Shown here: positions 21,032-31,836 of the stretch, one piece after another
How the letters are laid out: the number at the start of each line of letters is the position of its first letter
How positions within the stretch are numbered: position 1 is the first letter of the stretch
NCBI GenBank assembly: GCA_964019155.1
Contig: OZ025240.1
Location: forward strand, 43,834,746-43,898,745
DNA from: Osedax fenrisi
Taxonomy: Eukaryota > Annelida > Polychaeta > Sabellida > Siboglinidae
Direction: 5' to 3'
Length of the DNA: 64,000 nucleotides
Made by a program: the position numbers and the translations under genes
The notes under the pieces: model-generated
Database searches by the model: none
Seen by the model: the letters and a program-made list of their open reading frames with translations, nothing else
What the model was told of the DNA's origin: nothing

Positions 21032-21448
21032 ATGATAAGGATTATATGTAAAAAACATTTTTTACATCATACTAGTGGACTATTTATTGATAATTCTTTA
21101 TTAAAAATAAATGGAATTACATATATAAGTATATGTGAATTTATGTTTAAAGTTTTCAATGATCTTCATCCTTATATAACAAATGCATTTTTTTCTGTAA
21201 CTTCATCATCTCACAACACTAGGAGCATAAATAATTTCTCAATTATTAATTTCAAAAAAGAACTATGCAGAAGAACTTTAACATATGTTGGACCAATTAT
21301 CTGGAATAAGCTTGATAATATTTTAAAAAATATTTCAAATTATAAATTATTCAGGAAACGTATGTATACAAATTTGTTATCTTCTTACTCAGTATACTCA
21401 AAGATTTTGCGAAGCAAAGATATAACACTCCCTATGCATGCAACGTAA
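21032..21448 (+). pseudogene. LINE A ORF2 C-terminal region
   Basis: Typical C-terminal block of CR1/Jockey-type ORF2 (HNTRSINNFSI..., RTLTYVGPIIWNKL) ending at TAA 21446-21448. The repeat tail starts at the stop. Confidence 0.7.
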
Positions 21449-21865
21449 TTTAGTAATATCCCTAACTGCTGCTAGCAGTAGTATCGAAATCACTGAAATA
21501 GATTTAGGTTCAGCTCTGTTTGCATACAACAATGTTTTCATTGCTCTATTAAATTACATGCAATATAAATTAGCTTTTACTCACTAAATATATACTTATA
21601 GCATTTAAAACATACATATAATATTTGTTTGTTATATATTAGTAATGAACACTTAGTTTTCATCATATAAATATTAATTTAAAGCATATTATTTAACATT
21701 TTAAAAGTGTATAGTTAAATACGAATTTACATTATAAACAACACGTAGTTCCTAAAAGTAACCCGCTATAGGTGGCACCAGGGTATTTTGTATACAAATT
21801 CGAATTACACGATTTCGCGCAAGTGTTATATCTTTCCTTCGGAAAATCTTTGGTATACTTATAAT

Positions 21866-22330
21866 CTAAATCTCATTTTTGTAATTTTAAATATTTTATC
21901 ATGAATTTTATCTAATATTGTATATTATACTAAGATCCACATTCTATTCTTATTTTAATTTATTGACGTTTATGTAAAAATTAAAAAAAATTAATACTTT
22001 CGAGTGTTTTATTTTACAATATTTTATTTCTCCGACATTAATATTATTATTTTACTGAACTTTTGCATTTTATATTTTAATTTACTTTCTTGTTTTCTTT
22101 CTTTTTTGTATTGACGTTTATATAAAAATAATAAAATTAAAAAAAACCTTTTGGTATTTCTTTTTTTTTTTAGTATTTTTTATTTTTTCCTCTGACTAAT
22201 AATATTATTTGACTTTATTTTTAATTACATAGATATTTTGTATTGAATCTTTTTTCTTTTATATTTGATTATACTTCTTTGTTTTATTTCTCTTTTTTGA
22301 CACTTATATAAAAATTAGTAATTAAAACTA
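21866..22330. repeat. diverged ~170-bp repeats (TTGACGTTTATRTAAAAAT)
   Basis: The phrase TTGACGTTTATGTAAAAATT at about 21963 recurs as TTGACGTTTATATAAAAATA at about 22112 and TTGACACTTATATAAAAATT at about 22297. Each is embedded in similar T-rich sequence. No coding signal. Confidence 0.6.
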
Positions 22331-22640
22331 ACATTTTAGTTTAAAAAATATTTTACATTCATTACATTATTCTAAAGTATTAATACTAAAAAATAATTAA
22401 AATTTAGTAATTACTTTAAATAAATTTAGTAATTACTAAAAAATTTCTAAAACTTATTTACTGAAAAAAAAAAAAATTATAACATTTTAGTTTAAAAAAT
22501 ATTGTACATTCATTACATTATTCTAAAGTATTAATACTAAAAAATAATTAAAATTTAGTAATTACTTTAAATAAATTTAGTAATTACTAAAAAATTTCTA
22601 AAACTTATTTACTGAAATAAATTTATGAGAAAAAAAAAAA
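22331..22640. repeat. 151-bp tandem duplication
   Basis: ACATTTTAGTTTAAAAAATA at 22331 and again at 22482 starts two nearly identical copies that end in poly-A runs of different length. Confidence 0.85.
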
Positions 22641-22889
22641 AAAAATTATAACATAAAATAAAATATACAAATAAACCCAAGTAACCAAAAGTTGGTTCAA
22701 GACTTAGGAAACTTAAGTCATATTGACTTAAGTCAAACTTGGTTCAAAAGTTAGTAACCCCAGCAAACTTTTTTTGGCAAGATTTGGTAAGATTTGGCAA
22801 AAAAAAAAAGTGGTTAAACCTTTCAAATATACTCTTATTTTATAAAGGGTTCATAATTAATAAGTTTTTTGTAAATTTAAAAATAAAAA

Positions 22890-24850
22890 AAATTTCCAAA
22901 AAAATCCAAATAAATCCAGATAAACTTGGATGAAATTGGAAAATAATAAATCCGGATATTTTTTTTCCAAATAAATCCAAAAAAATCTAGATAAATTTGG
23001 ATGAAATTGGAAACTAATAAATCCGGATATTTTTTTTCCAAAAAAATCCAAAAAAATCTAGATAAATTTGGACAAATTTGGATTTTACAAATCCGGAAAT
23101 ATTTTATCCAAATAAATCCAAAAAAATCTAGATAAATTCGGATGAAATTGGAAAATAATAAATCCGGATATTTTTTTTACAAATAAATCCAAAAAAATCT
23201 AGATAAATTTGGATGAAATTGGAAACTAATAAATCCGGATATTTTTTTTCCAAAAAAATCCAAAAAAATCTAGATAAATTTGGACAAATTTGGATTTTAC
23301 AAATCCGGAAATATTTTATCCAAATAAATCCAAAAAAATCTAGATAAATTTGGATGAAATTGGAAAATAATAAATCCGGATATTTTTTTTCCAAATAAAT
23401 CCAAAAAAATCTAGATAAATTTGGATGAAATTGGAAACTAATAAATCAGGATATTTTTTTTCCAAAAAAATCCAAAAAAATCTAGATAAATTTGGATGAA
23501 ATTGGAAACTAATAAATCCGGATATTTTTTTTCCAAATAAATCCAGATATATTTGGATGAAATTGGAAACTAATAAATCCGGATATTTTTTTTCCAAATA
23601 AATCCAAAAAAATCTAGATAAATTTGGACAAAATTGGAAACTAATAATTCCGGATATATTATTTCCAAATAAATCCAAAAAAATCCAGATAAATTTGGAC
23701 AAATATGGATTTTACAAATCCAGAAATATTTTATCCAAATAAATCCAAATAAATCTAGATAAATATGGACAAATTTGGATTTTACAAATCCGGAAATATT
23801 TTATCCAAATAAATCCAGATAAATTTGGATGAAATTGGAAACTAATAAATCCGGATATATTATTTCCAAATAAATCCAAAAAAATCTAGATAAATTTGGA
23901 CAAATATGGATTTTAAAAATCCGGAAATATTGTATCCAAATAAATCCAGATATATTTGGATGAAATTGGAAACTAATAAATCCGGATATTCTTTTTCCAA
24001 ATAAATCCAAAAAAATCTAGATAAATTTGGACAAAATTGGAAACTAATAATTCCGGATATATTATTTCCAAATAAATCCAAAAAAATCCAGATAAATTTG
24101 GACAAATATGGATTTTACAAATCCAGAAATATTTTATCCAAATAAATCCAAATAAATCTAGATAAATATGGACAAATTTGGATTTTACAAATCCGGACAT
24201 ATTTTATCCAAATAAATCCAAAAAAATCTAGATAAATTTGGATGAAATTGGAAAATAATAAATCCGGATATTATTTTTCCAAATAAATCCAAAAAAATCT
24301 AGATAAATTCGGATGAAATTGGAAACTAATAAATCCGGATATTTTTTTTCCAAATAAATCCAAAAAAATCTAGATAAATTTGGATGAAATTGGAAATTAT
24401 AAATCCAGATATATTTTTTCCGAATAAATCCAGATAAATTTGGATGAAATTGGAAATTAATAAATCCGGATATATTTTTTCCAAAAAAATCCAAAAAAAT
24501 CTAGATAAATTTGGACAAATATGGATTTTACAAATCCGGAAATATTTTTTCCGAATAAATCCAGATAAATTTGGATGAAATTGGAAAATAATAAATCCGG
24601 ATATTTTTTTTCCAAATAAATCCAAAAAAATCTAGATAAATATGGACAAATTTGGATTTTACAAATCCGGATATTTTTTTCTCCAAAAAAATCCAAAAAA
24701 ATCTAGATAAATTTAGACAAATTTGGATTTTACAAATCCGGAAATATTTTATCCATATAAATCCAAATAAATCCAGATAAACTTGGATGAAATTGGAAAA
24801 TAATAAATCCGGATATTTTTTTTCCAAATAAATCTAAAAAAATCTAAAAA
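22890..24850. repeat. 70/71-bp satellite array, about 28 units, with A-A-B higher order
   Basis: Units are anchored by TCTAGATAAAT at 22987, 23058, 23128, 23199, 23270, 23340, 23411 and 23482. Type A contains GATGAAATTGGAAA; type B contains GACAAATTTGGATTTTACAA. The start shows three rounds of A-A-B (212 bp); later parts include about 60-bp short units. The many overlapping minus-strand frames (FIWIFLDLFG-like) are translations of the satellite, not genes. Confidence 0.95.
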
Positions 24851-24947
24851 TCTTTTAAAGGGGTTTCACACCAACTCGAACAACTTCATTTTATATATTT
24901 CATAATCGGGATAACAATTATATTATTTACTAAATATGCACAATATA

Positions 24948-25262
24948 TTAGTTCAATATAATAATCATTAATATCAAAAACAAAACAACCGATGTTATAT
25001 GAAGTAAAGTTATCGAAGTCATATAAAGGATATACATTTGAATAAACTTTACAAACAACATTAATATTATCATTAGTTTCCTACATATAAATTCCTTATA
25101 TTCATTTACATTGTTTGGGTGTTTTAATCCTACAGATTTTGTCTTAATAATATCTTCCACAGGAAACAGAGATTGTATTTCTTCAATCCGATTTATAATC
25201 TGTTTTAATGGATTTTTGCGGATCGGACCATTTTCTTTATTTGCGTATAATATAAGAGTATG
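24948..25262 (-). CDS. unidentified reading frame, possible exon or element remnant
   Basis: On the minus strand, 25262 down to about 25085 has balanced, non-repetitive codons (NGPIRKNPLKQIINRIEEIQ, then SLFPVEDIIKTKSVGLKHPN), followed by a low-complexity hydrophobic run to the stop. A possible acceptor (AAATAAAG|AA) and a possible donor (ATAT|GTAGGA) would define a phase 1/1 exon of about 145 bp. I do not recognise the protein. It could equally be a mobile-element remnant. Confidence 0.25.
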   Translation of the reverse strand, partial: HTLILYANKENGPIRKNPLKQIINRIEEIQSLFPVEDIIKTKSVGLKHPNNVNEYKEFICRKLMIILMLFVKFIQMYILYMTSITLLHITSVVLFLILMIIILN

Positions 25263-26709
25263 TTATTAATTACTATAGTATTTCTACTTTTACATATATG
25301 TATATGTATGTATATATACATATCCCAGTTTAATACAAGTTATTTTTTTAAACTGAGATCAACTTGGATTTATCTCATCTATATTTCGTAATATCCTCGC
25401 ATGATAATATTATATTTAGTTATTATTTAAATTTTCAGATTAATGATTATGCTGTAAAATTATGTGTCTTGAATATCTATTAACTATTATTACTATTGTG
25501 CATGCATTTTTTTTTAGATTTTTATTTCATATAATCATTTCGTATGATAATATTATATTGTATTATTTTTTAATTTTCCTATTGATGATTATGTTGTAAA
25601 ATTATGTGTCGTCAACATAGAAATGGTTGGAGGAATATATTCGAAAACTGCCGAGCAAGCTAAACATGGTAAGGGTAAGGTATATTACTAATTATCTCAA
25701 GTATAAATGTATACTATTTTATAGTATATTTTAATAATATATGCAATTATTTATATTATATAAATTTAAGAAAAAATTAATTTTCATATATTTTAAATTA
25801 TCATATTATATATATATATATTTATGATATTTTATTTGTAATCAATGATACAGCCTAATACATCATCATGTATCATTATAAATCATTATATACATATATA
25901 ATTATGTATTAATTATAATTAATGGTACGAATTATTTATGAAAGCACTTAGGCTGCGATAATTATATAATTTTTCCAACTACTGTATATTGTTATATCAA
26001 AGATTATATATTTGTTTTCAAATTATCTTTGGCAAATTATATTATATTTCAAAATTATCCAAACAAAAATAAGAGGTAAATAAATTAAACTTTTAAATAA
26101 CCGCATTTAAAATATAAAAGTTGTACATTTATCATTCTATATAGTTTATATTAATTAATATGAATAACATAGTTAATTTTACATATTTAGACATATAATT
26201 ATACTCTATTTATTTATAATTCGTCAATGAACGATATTTAATATGATATTAAATATCATAATTATTTAATAATAATTATAATACGGTGTCATATTTGAAA
26301 ATTACCCCCATCCAAAAAATACTCCTTAAATATTCTATTATCTTTGTAAATTAATTTAAGTACAAGAATCAGAAGTTTTCAGAAGCAATATGAAATTAAT
26401 AAAAAACACATAATTCTCTATTGTATTAATTTTTAAAATCAATCATATTTACAAATATGTAATCGAATATTATTATCAAATTATTATCTATTATTATCTA
26501 TAAGTTATCCTTAAGTATTTAATTTGATATTATAATTATATTTCCGAATTATGATTACTTTAAAAACTATATCAATAATATAATATATTCTCATAATATA
26601 TAACTGCAAATATCTACAATTAAAGTTCATTACTATATCATATAGTATATGAATTAGATTTGACATGTATAAAGATTTATTTATTAAATAAACACTATAT
26701 AATAATCAG
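25263..26709. other. A+T-rich, no gene seen
   Basis: It contains one degenerate unit (25317-25372, CCCAGTTTAATACAAG..AACTTGGATTTA) related to the array at 27096. It also holds a dispersed-repeat fragment, CTGCCGAGCAAGCTAAACAT at about 25651, also seen near 56561, and a short palindrome near 26233-26257. Confidence 0.5.
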
Positions 26710-26725
26710 ACTCGCCCAACGGGAT

Positions 26726-26752
26726 TGATTGACAGGCGACGCCCGTCAATCA
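26726..26752. promoter_or_regulatory. palindromic pair of PBX-MEIS-like sites
   Basis: TGATTGACAG at 26726-26735 faces CGTCAATCA at 26744-26752 within a 25-bp imperfect palindrome (26727-26751) inside a small G+C-richer island (26707-26770). A TATTTATATATGGG stretch follows at about 26762. It is the same composite as in the PBX/SIN1 promoter. Function is inferred from the motif only. Confidence 0.35.
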
Positions 26753-26910
26753 CCCACTACGCTATTTATATATGGGAACAAGTCTAAACGTACTATTATT
26801 AAGCAGCCTAATTCGTGTATACTAAATAAATTATTCACTATCACAGCCTATGTTTAACACATCATATAATAATGATATGATTATCATATATATATATATA
26901 TATATACAAA

Positions 26911-26961
26911 ATAATATTCATATCATAATGATTATCATAATCATTATGATATGAATATTAT
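26911..26961. repeat. perfect 24-bp-arm palindrome
   Basis: ATAATATTCATATCATAATG ATTA / TCA / reverse complement, with a 3-base loop. Confidence 0.9.
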
Positions 26962-27095
26962 ATTGTATATATTATTTTGAAAATGTACCTATTATGTTGT
27001 GTATTTTTGTATATAAATATAATTAATCCGTGTAATTTAATTAGATTAATATATCAATAATATAATTATAAAATGAATTATAAACCCAAACCCAA

Positions 27096-27929
27096 CAGTT
27101 TGATCCAAGTTATTTTTTTAAACTGGTGTAAACTGGGGGAAACTGGGGGAATCTGGTCCAAACTTGGATCTAGGTGGTGTAAACTTGGATCATATTTAAC
27201 TAGTTGAAACTTGGATCATTATACAACAGTTTGATCCAAGTTATTTTTTTAAACTGGTGTAAACTTGGATTTAGCTATTCCATATTTAACTAGTTGAAAC
27301 TTGGATCATTATACCACAGTTTGATCCAAGTTATTTTTTTAAACTGGTGTAAACTGGGGGAAACTGGGGGAATCTGGTCCAAACTTGGATCTAGGTGGTG
27401 TAAACTTGGATCATATTTAACTAGTTGAAACTTGGATCATTATACAACAGTTTGATCCAAGTTATTTTTTTAAACTGGTGTAAACTGGGGGAAACTGGGG
27501 GAATCTGGTCCAAACTTGGATCTAGGTGGTGTAAACTTGGATCATATTTAACTAGTTGAAACTTGGATCATTATACAACAGTTTGATCCAAGTTATTTTT
27601 TTAAACTGGTGTAAACTTGGATTTAGCTATTCCATATTTAACTAGTTGAAACTTGGATCATTATACCACAGTTTGATCCAAGTTATTTTTTTAAACTGGT
27701 GTAAACTGGGGGAAACTGGGGGAATCTGGTCCAAACTTGGATCTAGGTGGTGTAAACTTGGATCATATTTAACTAGTTGAAACTTGGATCATTATACAAC
27801 AGTTTGATCCAAGTTATTTTTTAAACTGGTGTAAACTGGGGGAAACTGGGGGAATCTGGTCCAAACTTGGATCTAGGTGGTGTAAACTTGGATCATATTT
27901 AACTAGTTGAAACTTGGATCATTATATCA
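27096..27929. repeat. higher-order array of 131- and 90-bp units (L-S-L-L-S-L-L)
   Basis: CAGTTTGATCCAAGTTATTT starts at 27096, 27227, 27317, 27448, 27579, 27669 and 27800. The L-S-L block is 352 bp and occurs twice, followed by one more L. Copies are nearly identical. The core AAACTTGGATCTAGGTGGTG is shared with the array at 40.07-40.56 kb. Confidence 0.95.
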
Positions 27930-27934
27930 CAGTT

Positions 27935-28580
27935 TACTTACTTACTTACTTATGTTGAGCTCTCGCTCGAATTTTCTTTTCCTTTATACTCCAAACATCT
28001 CTGTCCAACATCCCCAGCAAACAGTAATAGCAGCATAATATCAGCATAACAGCAAATTCTAGAGCCTCAAATGTTTACATTGTGCTATTATGCTGCTATT
28101 AAATGTCTATTATTCTGCTATTATGCTGCTATTAATTTGTAATGATATTATGCTGATGTTATACTGCTGTTAATTTTAAATGTCTATTATGCTGCTATTA
28201 TGCTGCTATTATAATAGCAGCATAATAGCAGCATAATAGACATTTACAATTAATAGCAGCATAATATCAGCATAATAGCAGCATAACAGCAGCATAACAG
28301 CATCATAATATCATTACAAATTAATAGCAGCATAACAGCAGCATAATAGACATTTAATAGCAGCATAATAGCACAATGTAAACATTTGAGGCTCTAGAAT
28401 TTGCTGTTATGCTGCTATTATGCTTCTCTTACTGTTTGCTGGGTCATCGTCTTTATCTCATGTATATCGTCTAGTCCTATGTCTTCTCTTAGATTATCTA
28501 CAAAAGTGATGGTTTTGCGACCTCTTCTTGCACTACCATTTGTCGGTTCCCAAAGGACAAGTTTATGAGCCATTTCGTCC
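27935..28580 (-). pseudogene. C-terminal fragment of a LINE ORF2, split by a foldback element
   Basis: Minus strand 28580-28444 encodes LVLWEPTNGSARRGRKTITF then VDNLREDIGLDDIHEIKTM. After the insertion at 28013-28443 it resumes at 28012 with LLDRDVWSIKEKKIRARAQH and stop. The (R)RGRPK..F.D.L.ED.G and DRD.W pattern is the common C-terminus of RTE-like or related LINE polymerases. The 3' end is an (AAGT)n tail (27935-27950). A similar fragment lies at 36643-36832. Confidence 0.7.
28013..28443. mobile_element. foldback element with GCAGCATAATA iterons
   Basis: Starts CCCAGCAAACAGTAATAGCA and ends with TACTGTTTGCTGGG. The two halves are near-complete reverse complements, including the AGAGCCTCAAATGTTTACAT block at 28061-28080 and its inverse at 28380-28399. 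The body is built of TAGCAGCATAATA-type repeats. It interrupts the LINE fragment coding frame, which dates the insertion after that LINE. No coding capacity. Confidence 0.9.
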
Positions 28581-28800
28581 TCTAGCACAATGTACTGTCA
28601 CAGTACATCATATTATACTTTCAGACCACCGTACTATCACGTTATATAATATTGTAATGTCACGTTACATCATACCATACTTTCAGACCACCGTACTGTC
28701 ACGTTATATCATATTGTAATGTCACGTTACATCATATCATACTTTCAGCACACCGTACTGTCATGTTATATCATATTGTAATGTCACGTTACATCATATC
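28581..28800. repeat. 62-bp tandem repeat, left block
   Basis: CTTTCAGACCACCGTACT-type units recur at about 28621, 28683 and 28745. They contain GTAATGTCACGTTACATCAT, itself near-palindromic. The short plus-strand frame here is repeat translation. Confidence 0.85.
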
Positions 28801-29690
28801 ATATAAATAATACAAATTTAATACAAATAATACTATTTATAACCTTCGAAGTGTATTTATTTACTATTTCAAACCTTCAAAGTGTATTTATTTACTATTC
28901 AAAACCTTCACATACTTAATTTAACTATATGAAAACTTTGAATACATGAATTAATACAAATAATACTATTTATAACTTTCGAAGTGTATTTTACACATTA
29001 GAAATGAATAATATAACTATTTGAAAACTTTGAATACTAAATTTAATACAAATAATATTATTTATAACCTTCGAAGTGTATTTATTTACTATTTCAAACC
29101 TTCGAAGTGTATTTATTTACTATTCAAAACCTTCAAATACTTAATTTAACTACATGAAAACTTTGAATACATGATTTAATACAAATAATACTATTTATAA
29201 CCTTCGAAGTATATTTTACACATTAGAATTGAATAATATAACTATTATAAAACTTTGAATACTAAAAACTTTTAATACACCTAATATTATTTAAAACCTT
29301 TGAAGCGTATTTATTTACTATTTCAAACCTTCAAAATGAATAATTTAACTATTAGAAAATTTGAATACTAAATGTAATACAAATAATATTATTTATAACC
29401 TTCAAGTGTATTTATTTACTATTTCAAACCTTTAAAATGAATAATATAACTATTTGAAAACTTTGAATACTTAATTTAATACAAATAATATTATTTATAA
29501 ACTTCGAAGTGTATTTATTTACTATTTCAAACCTTCGAAGTGTATTTATTTACTCTTCAAAACCTTCAAATACTTAATTTAACTATATGAAAACTTTGAA
29601 TACATGATTTAATACAAATAATACTATTTATAACCTTCGAAGTGTATTTTACACATTAGAAATGAAAAATATCCCAGTAACTAATCCTCT
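28801..29690. repeat. TTCGAA-rich satellite, array 1
   Basis: Built of subunits with AACCTTCGAAGTGTATTTAT, TTAACTATATGAAAACTTTG and AATACAAATAATACTATTTA. The same family forms 37694-39480. It is flanked on both sides by the 62-bp repeat. Confidence 0.9.
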
Positions 29691-29835
29691 AGCACAACAT
29701 ACTATCACGTTACATCATATCATACTTTCAGCACTACATACTGTCACGTTATATCATATTGTAATGTCACGTTACATCATATCATACTTTCAGACCACCG
29801 TACTATCACGTTATATCATTTCATACTGTCCCCTC
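29691..29835. repeat. 62-bp tandem repeat, right block
   Basis: Resumes the 28581-28800 family, again beginning CCTCTAGCACAA, after the satellite. Confidence 0.85.
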
Positions 29836-29837
29836 TA

Positions 29838-30230
29838 ATTAATATAGTTATTATAATTATTATAATAATACCTAATTCAGTTATACACTCAAATATAAAT
29901 AAATTATACATATATATATTCATATAATATATATATATATATGCTTTTTTATCAGAATAATTTGTTTGCTATATTTGTGTTTATAAATGAGTGTTTAGAT
30001 AATAGTACTGAAGCGATCCACCAAAATATTCAACTGATAAAATTGATTTCAAACGTTGTTTAATTATTATAGTTATTATAATTATTATAATAATACCTAA
30101 CTCAGTTATATACCCAAATATAAATAAATTATACATATATATGCTTTTCTCTCAGAATAATTTGTTTGCTATGATTGAGTATATAAATGAGTGTTTAGAT
30201 AAAAAGTACTGACGCGATCAACCTAATTTA
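29838..30230. repeat. 224-bp tandem duplication
   Basis: GTTATTATAATTATTATAAT at 29848 and 30072 starts two copies. Both contain CAGAATAATTTGTTTGCTAT and ATAAATGAGTGTTTAGATAA. Confidence 0.85.
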
Positions 30231-31059
30231 TTTTGCTATATATAAATAACATATGTATGCACAATTCAAGATAGAAAATATTCTCAAATATAATTATGAT
30301 ATATTGCATTTTATAAAATCTGTGAAAAAATTAAAATAAAAGTACGTCTATTATTATACAATTAAAATATATATGTTTAGTTATAGCATATAGCATATAT
30401 ACTATAGCAATACATGTAATATATTTAAACTTGACCCCATAAATTTATCAATACATATCGGGGTCATATTCGATATTCTCTACATAAATAATAATAATTT
30501 GTATATCATTATGATAATCATAAGTTGTCATAGTAGTATTAAATTATAAAATAATAAATAACTAAGTTAAACTTATTATATTATCACATATTATTCAAAG
30601 TTATAATGTATTCATAAGCTTATATCTTTAGATTTATAAAATTGTATAAAAATAAATAAAATTAATAATATTGTTTTCAAATTAAAATTAATATTGTACT
30701 ATAAAATAAATAATAATAATTATTACGAAATATATTATTAAATTATAAATAAATAAGTGTAAAAATATAAGAAAATAATATAAAGACTGGTATACAGATA
30801 AAATATATACTTTATAAAAATATAAATTAAAAATATATTTTTTCATAGTCAATTGATATTCCATTACAAGTTTTACTTTGGTTACACTATTTGAATAAAT
30901 TATGATAACAATTTAAAACTAATTAGATAAGTACACAATTTTAAATTTATGTTATTATAATAATAATAACATTATAATCGTTTATAATATGATTATTATG
31001 TCGTTATAATCCGGATTATAATGATAATAAACATTGTTTACTTCCTGAATTAAAATTAT
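30231..31059. other. A+T-rich, no gene seen
   Basis: No reading frame, structured repeat or RNA gene recognised. Confidence 0.5.
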
Positions 31060-31357
31060 TTATTTTATATATATTTAAATAATTGAAGCTCTATATTATA
31101 CGTAAAAGTTACCTATATTGTATATTTATTATACATATTTTTGAATTCATAATTTTTATCATAAATTTATATAATTAGAACTCTATATCACGAGTAAAAG
31201 GTACATAAATTGTATATTTATTTTACATATAATTATAATAATAATATTTAAATTACATATTATTTAATATTATATTATTTAAATATATCATATATTAATA
31301 TAATAATTATATAATTATATGTGTATTAAATGTAACGAATTAAATATTATATTATAT
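31060..31357. repeat. ~115-bp repeat array, left part
   Basis: Units carry CTCTATATTACGCGTAAAAG GTACCTAAATTGTATATTTA with variation. The array continues after the LTR retrotransposon (36235-37090), so the element inserted into it. Confidence 0.75.
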
Positions 31358-31561
31358 TGTAACGATATCCATCTGTGTTTAATGTTCTTTGATAATGATC
31401 ATTGATAAAGACACAAATAAACATTAACCCAATATTTACGATCACAAACAGTTAAACCCTAATTATTAATTATATAAACAACCGACGTTATAAGGTAAGA
31501 CTATATATTTATATATCATAGTTTAGCCTCACAATAAACAATATACCACGCAAACGTTACA
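31358..31561 (+). repeat. 5' LTR
   Basis: Same sequence as the 3' LTR at 36031-36234. TGTAACG...CGTTACA ends. No obvious TATA box; ATAAACA-type signals occur inside. Confidence 0.95.
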
Positions 31562-31579
31562 TGGCATCTACGGTTAATA
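31562..31579 (+). other. primer-binding site
   Basis: TGGCATCTACGG begins directly after the LTR, as expected for the 3' CCA end of a primer tRNA. I did not assign the tRNA. Confidence 0.65.
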
Positions 31580-31836
31580 ACTAACGCAAAAAAAAGTTGT
31601 TTTATATGCAAAATTATTTATAAAAAAAATAAAAATAAAAATTTATTTATTTATTTATCTGAAAAGTTTTTTATTTTTAAATTGTATTTAATGAAATCAT
31701 TTGTTATATTTTTATTACATGAATATATAAAGTCATGTAAATTGATATATAGAAAGTAACGTTAAATTCAAAGTTATATTATTTTGGTAGTGTGAAAATA
31801 AAAAAAAAATAAAATATAGTATTTTTATTTCGACAC

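Larger units (their letters stand above)
15950..21865 (+). mobile_element. LINE A, decayed non-LTR retrotransposon with internal duplication
   Basis: Order: ORF1 (16021-16612), endonuclease (about 16900-17700), linker, reverse transcriptase (17.8-19.3 kb), a 1572-bp tandem repeat of the preceding part (19321-20892), C-terminal region (20.9-21.45 kb), and a 3' tail also found inverted at 3345-4115. Endonuclease, RT and C-terminal motifs suggest the CR1/Jockey group. Several frameshifts break both ORFs, so it is inactive. The 5' boundary is approximate. Confidence 0.85.

Noticed and set aside
22857..24827. Many overlapping minus-strand frames with FIWIFLDLFG-like repeats
   Set aside because: They follow the 70/71-bp satellite in every frame; no independent coding signal.
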